Notes under the pieces: model-generated
The model's database searches: none
What the model was told of the DNA's origin: nothing
The model's input: only the letters and a program-made list of their open reading frames with translations
Shown: piece after piece, positions 47,040 to 58,293 of the stretch
How the letters are laid out: each line of letters opens with the position of its first letter
Numbering within the stretch: the first letter of the stretch is position 1
Translations under genes and position numbers: made by a program
NCBI GenBank assembly: GCA_947685225.1
Contig: CANTUV010000012.1
Location: 806,001-870,000 of the forward strand
Origin: Garcia nutans
Taxonomy: Eukaryota > Streptophyta > Magnoliopsida > Malpighiales > Euphorbiaceae
Reading direction: 5' to 3'
Length of the DNA: 64,000 nucleotides

Positions 47040-49341
47040 ACAACCTTTGACATATATTTGATTGCATTATGGCAATCACCACATATCCTAAGATTCTTGA
47101 AAACCCTGACAGTGGCCCCACGGGGAAGTTTCATGAGCCCAAATGCAACTGCAAGCTTCTCACTACGAGTAACCAAGGCAGATTCTTTTTGGTCAAACTC
47201 CATATCGTGCAGCAAAAACTTTGTGTCAGGGACATACCCCAATTTTCTCATTTCCCTGCACAGCTCGTCTAGATACTTGTAAACAGCACCTCAGGGTGCA
47301 CAGCATCATCAACCAAGAACACATGGACCATGCTTTCAACCTCAATCCAACTACAGCCAGGCTCCTTCTTCACCCCTCGATCCCTCATTAACTTCCGCAC
47401 TTTGGCCACATCATCTCATCGGCCTGCTATGGCATACATGTTTGACAACTGTATATAGGTTCCATCATGTTGGGGCTTCAGCTCAAAAAGTTGCTCAGCA
47501 GCTTCAATGCCCATATCCATGTTCCCATGAGTCCGACAACCAGCAAGAAGAGCCTCCCAAATTGGAGCCCCAAGCTTAAAAGGCATTGATTCGATCACAC
47601 CCCTTGCTTTTGAGAACTTCCCAGCTCTACATAATAAATCAATAACACGGGCATAATGATCTTCACCAGGGGTTATATTGTAAACGCCATACATTGAATT
47701 GAAATATTGGTACCCTTCTCTAACCAAACCTGCATGCCTACAAGCAGACAGAACAGTGAGGTAGGTTATCCGATCAGGCAATATACCTTCCATCAACATT
47801 TGGTCAAAAACTTCAATTGCTTCGACACCATGTCCATGTTGCCCCAGAGCAGCAATCATGGCATTCCAAGATACTGAATCAACACAAGGCATAGTAAGGA
47901 ATAAAGAACGTGCAGCTTCAACAACACAACATCTTGCATACATTGTTATCAGTGCATTTCCTGCTGAAAGACTTGAATCAAACCCAAGCTGGATAAGTTG
48001 AGCATGGAGCTGGCGTCCATGCCCCAGTGATCCAAGCACAGAACAAGAAGTAATTGCTCCTGCAAATGCATAATCACATGGTTCAAAACCTTGTAATTTC
48101 AAATTGTTGAACAGCTGCAAACCCTCTTCCCCAAACCCATTCTGAGCTAACCCTGATATCATTACAGTCCATGTCAAAACATTTTTCTCGGGCATCTCTG
48201 CAAAGAAGGACTTAGCTTCATTCATGCACCCACTATTCACATAACCAGATAAAATTGCATTCCAGGAAACAAGGTCCTTCACTGGCATATTTTTAAATAT
48301 CTCTATAGCCCCATCAACTTTACCACATCTACAGTATAATGTAATCAGTGTATGATTTACAGGCAATGAAAAATCTGGTGAAGCGTTTGCCTCAGCTTTT
48401 AAAATGTAGGCATGTGCTTGCTTACCATGCTGAAAGAATCCAGCATTTGCACAAGCGTTAACAATGCTTGTGTAAGTAAACTCATCAAACTTCATTCCAG
48501 ATAAATACATCTTCCTGAACAACTCCAGTGATTCTTGATATAACCCACAATGCATATAACCTGAAATCATTGCATTCCATGCCACCACCAATTTCCCACT
48601 CATTGCATCAAAAAACTCTCTTGCTCCATCAAGATCATCATTCTTCACATACCCAGTAATAATAGTGGTCCTAGACAACTCATCTCTCTCAGGCATTTCA
48701 TCAAACAATCTCCTAGCTGAACCCATCAAGGACGAAGACAGCACTGTCGGTGAGGATGCGCACTTAACAAAAGCAGATATCAGCCCATTCAACACCGAAG
48801 TAAGATTCCCTGTTCCTGACTTCACCACCGCGCAATGCAGCTGCTGGCACTGCCTTTCATTTTCAGCAACAAGAGCCAGCGCACCAAGAACACTGGTAAA
48901 GGTAAAACTATCAGGCCTAAAATCATTCCTACTCATGTCACAAAATAATTCAATAGCAGCATAACCATCATTATTAAGCGAATAGACAGTGATCGTGGCA
49001 TTATAGAAAACAGTATCTCGCATGATTAACGGAGTTCCATCAAATATTTCTCTCGCAAGTCTAAGATTCCCAGAGGCAGAATACGCAGAAATCAACGTAG
49101 TTCTTACAACAATATCTGGATTGGAAATTTCGTCGAACAAGTAGCAGGCATATGAAAGTTTTGACGAGTTACCGTAAATATCAATCAAACGGTTGACGAT
49201 GTGACCACGTGGCTTGAACCCAGAAGTTATCATGTAGGCATGGATGGCGGAAGAACAAGAGACGGGGCTCTGAAGGCAACATAATTGAAGCTGGCTTGCG
49301 TAGCGGTTTGCCACTGTACGGACGTGGTCGATACTTTTCAT

Positions 49342-50602
49342 GGTTATAAGAACGGAATTTCATAGTTTTGGACAGGTGGGAACTATGATATTAGAAAAGC
49401 TCATGCATTGATTGATCATTGTTGGTGTTCTGCTTTTTTCAGACACAGTTTGAGAAGGTTGATTTTGCTCCTCAGATGGGGAGGGAAGTTAGCCCTTAGT
49501 TCAGCTCGAAACACGAGTTGGCTTTCCATACTTCTGCTGCTACTGCCAATAAGTTTATGAAAAACTTCAAGGTTTTAGAAGGGTTTTGGTTTTTCAGTGG
49601 CAATATCTAATTAGATGTGTCAAGTAGCCAAATTATCCTGGGGTTTTAGAAGGGTTTTAGCGGATATAATCATACACTGAAACTTTATATAATTTTAAAT
49701 ATATATTTTATATTATATATAATGATTTATTACGATTCAATGAAGTTTATTCAATTTTTTTACTTTACATTGTAATTAAAAAAATTAAGAAAAATTTATA
49801 AAAATAACTTAAAAAATAAAAAAATTACAAAAATACAATTTAACAAAAAAATATATAAAATTATTGTATATAATAAAAATTTATAAAAATATAGCCCTCG
49901 ACTTTGAATACTATTTATGCAGTTGTATTAAAATTTAGTAGGAAGAATCTTACTGTCTTTATAATTCCTAACGAAATGATAATTTTATATTTTGAGTAGA
50001 TATTAAGAATATATTTTTAATATATGTTAAATATATTTTCAGTATATGTCATAAAAAATAAAAAAAATATATATTTTTGAAAAATAAAAAAAATGAAAAT
50101 GAAATTTTGGTAATTGAAAAAAAAAGTAGCATTTTTTATAATTTCCTCAAAAATTAATTATTTAATCATAATTAAGTCAAATTCTAATATGCACATCTAT
50201 TTGAGCTACTTTCAAACTTAAAAATACAACTTGATCCAACATGAATCAAATTTTGAATTTTCTAATCAAAATTTTGAACTCAATATTGTATTAGCACAAC
50301 TTAGAGCTCAGTGTTTTTTGAAAAAATGAAATTGTAAATCAAAATATTGATATTTTTATAAAGTCAGTTATTGAATAAGAGGCCAAGAACATACATTTCA
50401 TTTCATAAAATGGATAACAGTGCACATCCTGATTTACCATATCTCCTACTTCATGTACAATCAAATCTTTTGTCTTCTTTTAACCTTTTTTTTTTCAAAT
50501 TTGTATATTATTGGTTTAGGGGATAGTGGCATCAAACAAGATACATAACCAAATTGGAAACAGAGTATACTTATAAATGAGGAGTTTACAAGTTCATGAA
50601 CC
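49342..50602. other. Spacer between the two PPR genes
   Basis: 49342-49640 is probably promoter/5' flank of the first PPR gene. 49790-50150 is the AT-rich dispersed motif also seen near 25.2 and 26.5 kb. No gene. Confidence 0.45.
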
Positions 50603-52447
50603 TCAATTTCCTACTGAAATCTGGCTAAATCCATAGCATTTATTGAGCCTCTCTACTCTCATGAATCTCCTCACCTCTTCTACACCAGGCCAGTTACCTG
50701 ATTCAGCATAAATCATACTCAGCAAAGTATGGTTGGCAGCATTCCTGGGTTCTGATTCTATAAGCTGGTGTGCTAAAATTTCTGCAATTTCCAATCTTCC
50801 ATGAGTTTTACTAGCTGACACCAAAGAGCTCCTTATGGCTGCACTAGATTTCATAGGCATCGTTCGTATGATATAAAAAGCATCATCAATTTTTCCTGAT
50901 TTTCCAAGAAGATCAATTTGGCAAGCATAATGCTTAATAGTTGTTTGAATTTTCCCATCCTTCTTCACATTATCAAAAATCTGTTGTCCTTCTTTGACAA
51001 GACCAGCATGGTTGCAAGCGGATAAAACAGCAAGGATTGTAATTGCATCTGGTTCCACTCCTTTAACTTGCATCTCATGAAAAAGACTCAAAGCTTCTTT
51101 ACCATAACCGTGTAAGCCATAACCAGCAATCAGTGTGCTCCATGAAACTGAATCCTTGATATGCATTTCTTAAAAAAATTGATGCGAGGCCACAAGACAG
51201 TAACACTCAGAATACATATTTATAAGTGCGTTTTGAATAAAAACATCAGAGTTCAAGCCATATTTCACAATGTACCTATGAGTTGCATTTCCATGCTTAA
51301 GTGAAGTTAAAGTTGTGCAGGCAGTGATTACCGCCAATAGTCACAGAATTTGGTTCAACACCTTCTGCTCTCATCCGTCTAAATAGTTTAAAAGCTTCAA
51401 CACCATCCCCATTTTGAGAATAGCTCCCTATAATTGAGCTCCACATTACTATATCTTTAACTTCCGATCTCTCAAAAATAAGTTTGGCAGGCTGCAATGC
51501 TTCCAAATTTCTGCAGTACATGTTAACAAGTGAAGACAAGAAATGATGGTCAAAATCAAACTCGTGACGAAATGCATATCCATGAATTTCTTTCCCGTGC
51601 TTGACACAACCCAATTCAGCAAAAGCTGGTAAAATTGCAATCAATGTTACACGGTTAGGTCTAACCCCACTAATTTGCATAGCTCGAAAACAATCAATGG
51701 CCATATCGTAGTCAAGATTTGCAATGCACCCCGAAATGATGGCAGTCCAAGAAACTTCATTTTTCACTTTCATACTGTTAAACATACGTAGAGCGGTGGA
51801 TGAATCACCACTCTTAAACTACCAATCAACTAAAGAAGTTAACAGAAACACCTCTTCCTCGATCCTCTCATCAACAATAACAATAGCATGAATAACTCTT
51901 GCAAGTTTCAAATCTCCTAATCGTCCACAAAGCGATATAACACTAGCAATCAACTCAGGTTTCGGCACAAAACCACATTTATACATTTCCTTAAACATTT
52001 CAAATGCTTTGGTGAAATACCCATTTTGTATACAGCAATTAATAATAGAATTCCATGAAATTGTATCTCTGAGAGGCATAGTATCAAATACTTTGAGTGC
52101 AAGTTCGATATTATCTGAAGCCCTAGCATAAAAAGAAATGAAGGCATTAGAGATAACAGGATCAAAATCAAAGCCTGATTTAAGGACAATGCGGTGAAGT
52201 TGAAGGCCAAAACCATGGCACTGAGATGAAGAAGAGCACGCTTTGACGAATGTAGGGACAATGAATGCGTTTTCATGAAGACATGCACATTGGAGTTCTT
52301 TTTTGTAGAGTACAAGCGCATGGCCATAGAGTTTCTTTGACTTTGAAATGGACGGTCGAAATTGATTCGGCGGACTCTGGAGTTGATATGAACCGTCGGA
52401 TTAGACAATTCAGCTGTAGTGCTGGTGCGGATTTTGGTTTTAGCCAT
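50603..52447 (-). pseudogene. E-class PPR gene, At4g31070-like, broken in several places
   Basis: PLS-type PPR (organellar RNA-processing family). Collinear pieces on the minus strand: FVKACSSSSQCHGFGLQLH and MPLRDTISWNSIINCCIQNG (to 51822), NEVSWTAIISGCIANLDYDM...DIVMWSSIIGSYSQNGDG (51785-51340), ITACTTLTSLKHG...INMYSEC (51335-51173) and MHIKDSVSWSTLIAGYGLHG...LNKCYGFSQISVGN (51166-50603, the E-domain end). Lesions: no ATG in frame with the first PPR motifs (frame conflict near 52300-52350), TAG at 51819-51821, a 2-nt-type frameshift near 51335, and TAA at 51170-51172. No DYW domain follows, as in the Arabidopsis relative. Decay is by point changes rather than insertion. Confidence 0.85.
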
Positions 52448-52491
52448 GTTAATTTCATCCTATGCCATGCGCATCAGAAAAATTATGTGCC

Positions 52492-52524
<33 letters not shown>

Positions 52525-52527
<3 letters not shown>

Positions 52528-52690
52528 ACAACAACAACATCTAAGTGTTAGTCCCAAACAAGTTGGGATCGGCTGTATGGATCCTCAACAAAATAAGCTC
52601 AAAAGACACCAAAAAAAATACTCCAGCCTTAGGCCCCTTCCAAAACACGAATTTTACGTCTCCATTACGAACATTATTACAAACATTTAA
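52525..52690 (-). mobile_element. 5'-truncated RTE LINE tail
   Basis: On the minus strand the segment ends ...GATCCCAACTTGTTTGGGAC followed by TAACACTTAGATGTTGTTGT-type microsatellite (plus-strand ACA repeat, 52525-52540), the widespread 3' end of plant RTE LINEs. It abuts an AT run (52497-52525). Homology fades near 52690, so only the last 150-170 bp are present, as after truncated target-primed reverse transcription. Confidence 0.7.
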
Positions 52691-53023
52691 AAATTTAGAC
52701 AAAAATATAAAACATGCATATTAATTGTAATTTGCACTTTAAAATAAATAAATATATTAAATCTACTTAATAATTATAAATTTTCAATGATCTAATCATA
52801 TCAAAATAATAATTTATATTTTAATTCATAATGAATATTAATAAAATAAAAAATTAAATGGACCATAAAAAAAATTAACATATTTTAGTGAAGGTAGAAT
52901 TGCCAATTTTTTGAAATTATCATTTTATTATAGTATGTATCAAAAAATTTCTATTGGATCTCCATTGTCCCATAATTAATTCACCACTTATCATAATTAG
53001 ATTTTGTTATGAGCCGAATCTAT

Positions 53024-53978
53024 TGGGGGTGGGTATGTTAATTAACCGACCGAACTTCAACATAACCGACTTTTCTAATTTCAAAATTTTTTTATCAAAT
53101 AAATCAAAATCAACTTTATGCCAGTTCAATCAATTTACCATTTAACTGAAAATATTAATGGAGTAAATAATAATTGAAACCCAATACTTTATAGTGCAAG
53201 ATAGGACTTGAAAAGATATGACTTGAAAAAAGAAAAAAAATTTCATCAAAAAAAAATATAAAAAACAAAGTTCTTCTATTCCTTAAATTATTTTTAATTG
53301 CCATAGCCCAATAGATTTAATATTATAATTAGTTTTAATTACCATCACAGGAATCATCACAATCTCCATCATTGCCGATTACCTCTAAGGAAGATGATAA
53401 TACATAGGCCATTTCTGTAGGATTTGGGCTAGGCAATCCATCATCTTCATCTTTATTTCTTCTTCTTGTTGTAATATTAAAAGTTGCTCCACTACTAAAA
53501 AAAGCTTATTTCATGATCTTTGCCAACCACATCCATAAAAGTTGAAATTCTTGATATTCATCTTTCTCATCCCTTATTGGACTTAACTTCGAAAGGGTTA
53601 GGGCTTCTCTTAAAGGAGGAGAAGAAAGAGAAGGAGAGGGAAGTCTATTTTGATAGTGAAAAAATGGGTGATTTTGGTTTAGAATAGTTGTAATGAAAGG
53701 ATTTGTATACAAATTATTATGAAATTGTTGATGAGAAGGAAGAGTTGGATTTGGAGATGGGTAATGGTTATAAAAAGGGTTATAATTACTAGTATTATCA
53801 TTATTATTATTGAACTTGAACCAATCAATGAAGAAATTAGAGTAAGGATCAACCTTGGCTGAGTGAGAAAGAAAGAAAGAAAAAAAGGGAGAGGAATAGT
53901 TTTGGTTGCAGGGTTTTTGAGTTTTGAAAAACTCATTAATGATTAACTGTTAACCGAACGGGTAACCGAAAATTTCTC

Positions 53979-54019
<41 letters not shown>

Positions 54020-54105
54020 ACCGCATCGACAAATTTTTGAATGGTCAGTTAACCAAACCGACAATTTCAATTGGTTAACCGACCGAATAATTATGCCGAC
54101 CCCTA
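53024..54105. mobile_element. Non-autonomous hAT-like element carrying a WIP gene fragment
   Basis: Termini TGGGGGTGGG (53024) and, read inward, TAGGGGTCGG (complement of 54096-54105) are inverted repeats of hAT type. AACCGAC/GGTCGGTT motifs cluster within 150 bp of each end (53041-53072; 53949-54087). The flanks GAATCTAT (53016-53023) and AGATCTAT (54106-54113) share 6 of 8 bp. The interior 53335-53856 is an antisense-oriented exon fragment of a WIP zinc-finger gene. No transposase. I interpret it as transduplication of host coding sequence. Confidence 0.65.
53335..53856 (-). pseudogene. WIP-type C2H2 zinc-finger gene, captured first-exon fragment
   Basis: Minus-strand reading resembles the N-terminal half of WIP proteins (TT1/NTT family, plant transcription factors in fruit and root development). 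VDPYSNFFIDWFKFN starts where the family has M-x-DPY (the ATG is AAG here, 53854-53856); then comes an Asn/His/Pro-rich stretch, PPLREALTLSKLSP (family LREALPLLSLSP) and, after frame changes near 53540 and 53500, GLPSPNPTEMAYVLSSS and an acidic end stopping at 53335-53337. The WIP signature and the four zinc fingers are absent. Family assignment rests on these motifs. Confidence 0.65.
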
Positions 54106-54113
54106 AGATCTAT

Positions 54114-54525
54114 ATTAGAAAAATGCTAAATTTTTTGTCAATCTTTAATTTTTTTTTTCATTAATTGATAGCCACTTTCTAATTCATTGTCAAATTTACA
54201 TAGAATATTAATGGTCTAGACACAAAAGACACAAAATCTATCTAGTTATTTAATTTTTTTAATCACGGATTGAGAAATATAAGATTTATAATATGTTAAT
54301 TTAATGTTTAATAATGTTTAAATAGATAAACTTTGTTTGTGTCCATCCTAAAATTTGTTTGAACAAATTAAAATTTTTAAGTCCCTTAAAAATATATATA
54401 TAAGTTTCAGCCTTCTACATCAAAAAAAAGAGTATATATATTTAGCGAATATATTCGTTAGCAAGTTACAACAAAATTATCATAATTTTATTGTGAGATG
54501 AGTTTATAAAATTGCAATGATTATG
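54114..54525. other. AT-rich spacer between two mobile elements
   Basis: No feature recognised. Confidence 0.4.
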
Positions 54526-54751
54526 AAATGTATAACACCCCAATTTTTATGGATTTTGAAATAATAAATATGGGAGAGTAAATAGTTGTGATGGATAGAG
54601 AAAATATAAGGTGAATATGTATGATAGATGTAATATATATGTATATGTTATATATATTTAAAATAAACATGACATATATAAGACATAAATATATATCCAA
54701 CATATACTCCACATATACATGAGGTATAATTGATTGTAGAAAAAATTAATT

Positions 54752-54795
<44 letters not shown>

Positions 54796-55564
54796 GGTGA
54801 AGCACAAAGTCAAAAGAAGGAAGAAGATGAGTAGTAGAGAATTTAAGTGGGAATTGTTTATAATATTTTATTTATATAAAGATAAGGATGAGTAAAGATG
54901 AGATAAGTTTTCTTCTTCTTCTTCTTTTCAACGTGAGATAGAGAGAGAGAGTGGAAAGAGTGAACTTTTCATGCTACATATCAAAGTTTACAAGAGATTC
55001 AAGAGGGATTAAAGAAAATAATCAAGATTTGATAAGTAATTCAGGTAAGTACTTTCTTCTTGAGCTTATTTTATGTATTATATATATATGTATGATATAG
55101 TTAGTGAGAGAAAGTGATGATTAATTGAATAATACGATAACAATGATATATTGAAGTATATATATGTTGAATTGATACATATATGAAGTAAATATGGTTA
55201 AATATTGGGGATAATGATGAGTAGTTGAAATTGAGGAAAAGAGTAAGGGTTTGGTAAAGTTGAGTTGAGGATTGAGTGAATTGATATATGGATGATGGTA
55301 TGAATGAACTGTATGATGATTGTTATTATGATTTTGTATTTAGGTTAATAAGAAGAAGTAAATAAGAGTAAGCTTGGAATAACCAAATATTTGTACATAT
55401 AACTTATTTGGTTTGTACATATGATTTTGAGTTTATATATATGATTTTGAGGTTATATATATTTGATTTAACATGGGTTGGAGTTGCTTATGCGAGATGT
55501 GAGTATGTGTTGATGAAAATGGTGTGAAAGAGTATTTTTGCGATGTCATGGGCGTACCCAAAGA

Positions 55565-55875
55565 TTTAGCCTGCCACGCCCAATAACAAGTCCATGTTTC
55601 TGGGTGTGTTGTATTCATTGTAATACATGATTAAGACATGACACACCCATGTCTCTAGGCGTGTCGTAGCTACTGTAACACAGGACTAAGACACGGACAG
55701 TGATACATCCATGTCTCTGGACGTGTCGTAGCTACTGTAACACAAGACTAAGAGCACGGACAGTGACACGCCCATATATTTGAGCGTGTCGTAGCTACTG
55801 TAAGGCAGAATTAAGGACACAGAAAGTGATATGCCCATGTCCCTGGACTTGTCAAAGTTTCTGTAAGTTGAGTTT
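55565..55875 (+). repeat. Minisatellite A, ~62-bp unit, about five copies
   Basis: GTGTCGTAGCTACTGTAA recurs at 55661, 55723 and 55786, with diverged copies before (about 55604) and after (about 55849). Units contain complementary pieces such as GACACGCCCA and GGCGTGTC, so each can fold into a hairpin. GC content is far above the flanks. Confidence 0.85.
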
Positions 55876-56799
55876 GTCACTTGAAGAATTATGATAAAAT
55901 ATATTGATTATGCTAAAAATTGGTATGTTGATGAGTATATGGTGAGTGTGGCTCATACTTGCATGATAAAAGTATGAAATGAAAAAATATGGCTGGATGT
56001 CAAATGTGAATTATAAATGAATAATTGTTATAATAAAGATGAGATGAATATGATATTATTGTTAGTTTAGAAACTTAATATAATATTAATTAATGAGAAA
56101 CTCCAAAGTATGGAGTATTGAATTAAGTGTTATGAGTTGAGAAGGAAAGAGAGAATTTGAATGGCATAATTGGGATATATAGATTGATGACTTGATTATT
56201 CATCTCTTGATTAGAAGATCAAGTTATGAAGAGTTAGAGAAAGTAAAGATTTAAGTAGTTGGTTTGAGTTTGGGTTATGTTTGCATTATATTGGGCCTAA
56301 CACATTTTGGATGGAAAAATGTGTTAAGCTATTTGCTATATTGAATATTGATTAACAATGTGCTATGACATGTGATTTGTCATGTATGTATTAAATGCAT
56401 TGTGAAATTATTGATAATGGCTCAATTGAGTATAAAGTGAAATATGTGCAATATGTGAAATGACCCAATGTGTTTGAGTAATATGGTTTATTGTGTATGC
56501 ATTAAAGACATTGTGAAAAGTCATTAGCAATGGCTAAATTGTATAAGTATGTGAATTATGCGAAGATACTCAAAATATTTGAGTAATGTGCTTTAATGTT
56601 AAATGTAGAAAGATTAAGATTGAAAATGCATGTGACTTATATATGAATGATGTGAACTGGTAATGTGATGTGATTATAAATAATGGTGATCACTAGAAAG
56701 GTATAAACTAAAATGATGTTAAATGTGTATAGCCTATACCATTACTTGTCTAATTGTGTTGAGATTGTTCGGATATGCACGAGAGGTCCTAAGCAGAGA

Positions 56800-57075
56800 T
56801 AGACCTAAAGGTGCATTTGTTAATGGACCTGAGTAGAGCTAGGTATTGACCCGAGCAGTGCTGAATCATGTATTTGAAATGACGGCAGACCTAAGCAGAG
56901 CTAGGTCTTGACCCGAGCAGAGCTGGGTCATATGTTTGAAATGACAGTAGAACTAAGCAGAGCTAGGTCTTGACCCGAGCAGAGCTGGGTTATGTGTTTG
57001 AAATGACGGTTGACCTGAGCAGAGCTAGGTCATGTGATTGAAACTGAAAATGGACTCGAGCAAAGTTGGGTCAAG
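56800..57075 (+). repeat. Minisatellite B, 62-bp unit of alternating hairpin words
   Basis: TTTGAAATGAC marks unit ends at 56873, 56935 and 56997 (exactly 62 bp). Each unit holds two diverged inverted words of the form GACCYRAGCAGAGCTRGGTC, i.e. GACC and GGTC arms around AGCAGAGCT. Four to five units including degenerate ends. Confidence 0.85.
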
Positions 57076-57104
57076 AAACTGATAGTGTGACAGTTGAACT
57101 TTGT

Positions 57105-57290
57105 AATTATAATTATGTGTGAGTGAGATGTGAATCCCAATAGTTATGTATGAGCATGGGATGTGGTTTTCGGTATTGTAATTATGTGTGAGTGGGATGT
57201 GAATCCCAATAGTTATGTATGAGCATGGGATGTAGTTTCCAATATTATAATGATGTGTGAGTGGGATGTAAATCCCAATAATATTTTTGT
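57105..57290 (+). repeat. Minisatellite C, 69-bp unit, about 2.6 copies
   Basis: GAGTGGGATGTGAATCCCAA (first copy GAGTGAGATG...) starts at 57121, 57190 and 57259, a 69-bp period. GGGAT and ATCCC arms again make a small stem within each unit. Confidence 0.85.
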
Positions 57291-57353
57291 GCATATTATA
57301 TTTAAATAAGAATGTAATGTGATTTCAATGTATGCTTATGTTGTTATATGTAC

Positions 57354-57375
57354 CACTAAGCTTTGAAGCTTAGTG
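57354..57375 (+). repeat. Perfect 10-bp hairpin near the LTR 3' end
   Basis: Arms CACTAAGCTT and AAGCTTAGTG flank a TG loop. The CACTAAG..CTTAG block followed by CAGGTAAAT is a typical U5-proximal pattern of this class of plant LTR and may serve in 3'-end formation. Confidence 0.7.
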
Positions 57376-57780
57376 CGGCTGTATGAATCGCGCAGGTAAA
57401 TAGATTGTTGATATGAAAGTCGAATAGTGTGCCAAGAGAAGACTGAAGGTGTGCCAGAGATTAACTAGAAGATGGTGAATGCATATATATTTTGTTATTT
57501 TATAATTTGACCATATGCATACGTATATAAATAAATTTTGGAAAGATAATGTATAAATGTATATATAATTAAATTGAAAGTTTTAATGATTTTGGAAATG
57601 TTACTTTTATAAGAATCAAACTTGATAATTTAAAATATTTTTTTATTCATTATATAATTGATGTGGAATTAAAGTAAAAGTTTAAACACTGTAATATGAC
57701 ATCCCTATATTTTATATGCATATTTTATATACACGGGATATATACATGGTATGTTTATAGGGATAAGGTGTTATAAAATG

Positions 57781-58261
57781 TGTCCAGGCATTATTTTCTA
57801 TATGCATATGATCTTATGTGTTATTTCTTATTATCGACTATAATCTAATTAATCGAATAATTAAATTTGTAATTTAAATATTATTAATTTATAATAAAAT
57901 AGAATTTATTATTAAAATTTATTAAAATATTGTTAATAAAAATTTATTATAAGGATATATTATTAATAAAAATTATAATTCATATATTAATAAATTATAA
58001 ATCAGGTAGTTCAATTATTAATTTTAAAGTAATCAAACTGAAAAATAATAATTTTTAGAATTAAAAAATGAGATTAAATAAAAATATGAATATCTTATTT
58101 TGACTGAACTTTTTGTTCATACATGACAGGCAGGGATATGTTCATATTAGGTTGAGCTGAGTTTTGTCCTGCTTGAAATTCGACTAGAATTTAACTCAGG
58201 CTTTAATTTAGAAAAAATTATACAAATAATTTAAAAAAAGTTTCAATTTTAAAAATGCTAC

Positions 58262-58293
<32 letters not shown>

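Larger units (their letters stand above)
46435..49341 (-). pseudogene. PLS-DYW pentatricopeptide repeat gene, OTP90/At1g25360-like, broken
   Basis: DYW-class PPR proteins are organellar C-to-U RNA-editing factors. The intact first part (49341-47419, 641 codons) starts MKSIDHVRTVANRYASQLQL and runs through P, L and S repeats (for example VVAWNAMISGYMHCGLYQES, DSVSWNAMIAALGQHG) into the E domain. Three lesions follow: a TGA at 47416-47418 where the family has Trp in the AGRW motif; a frameshift near 47290 between VHPEV and VYKYLDELC; and a solo LTR (46522-47039) inserted in the DYW domain between CGDCHNAIKYMSKVV and the terminal block REIVVRDGKRFHHFRNG, which ends CSCNDYW and stops at 46435-46437. 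Without these the gene would be full length, so loss looks recent. Orthology to At1g25360 is from remembered similarity. Confidence 0.9.
54531..57775 (+). mobile_element. 3.2-kb solo LTR (Gypsy-type termini) with three minisatellites
   Basis: Begins TATAACACCCC and ends GGTGTTATA, flanked by a perfect 5-bp duplication AAATG (54526-54530, 57776-57780). These ends equal the common plant TGTAACACCCC..GGTGTTACA LTR termini with one transition each. Inside, in order: a TATA box (TATATAAAG, 54873-54881), a leader with splice-donor-like CAGGTAAGT (about 55042), three tandem arrays, a perfect 10-bp hairpin (57354-57375) and a second CAGGTAAAT motif (about 57394). No coding domain, PBS or second LTR follows, so it is a solo LTR; a non-autonomous element cannot be fully excluded. 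Confidence 0.75.

Noticed and set aside
48665..48964. Plus-strand ORF opposite the PPR gene
   Set aside because: Shadow of the long PPR reading frame on the other strand.
57025..57294. 89-aa minus-strand ORF with repeated IGIHIPLTHNYN units
   Set aside because: The protein repeat simply reflects the 69-bp minisatellite; no other coding evidence.
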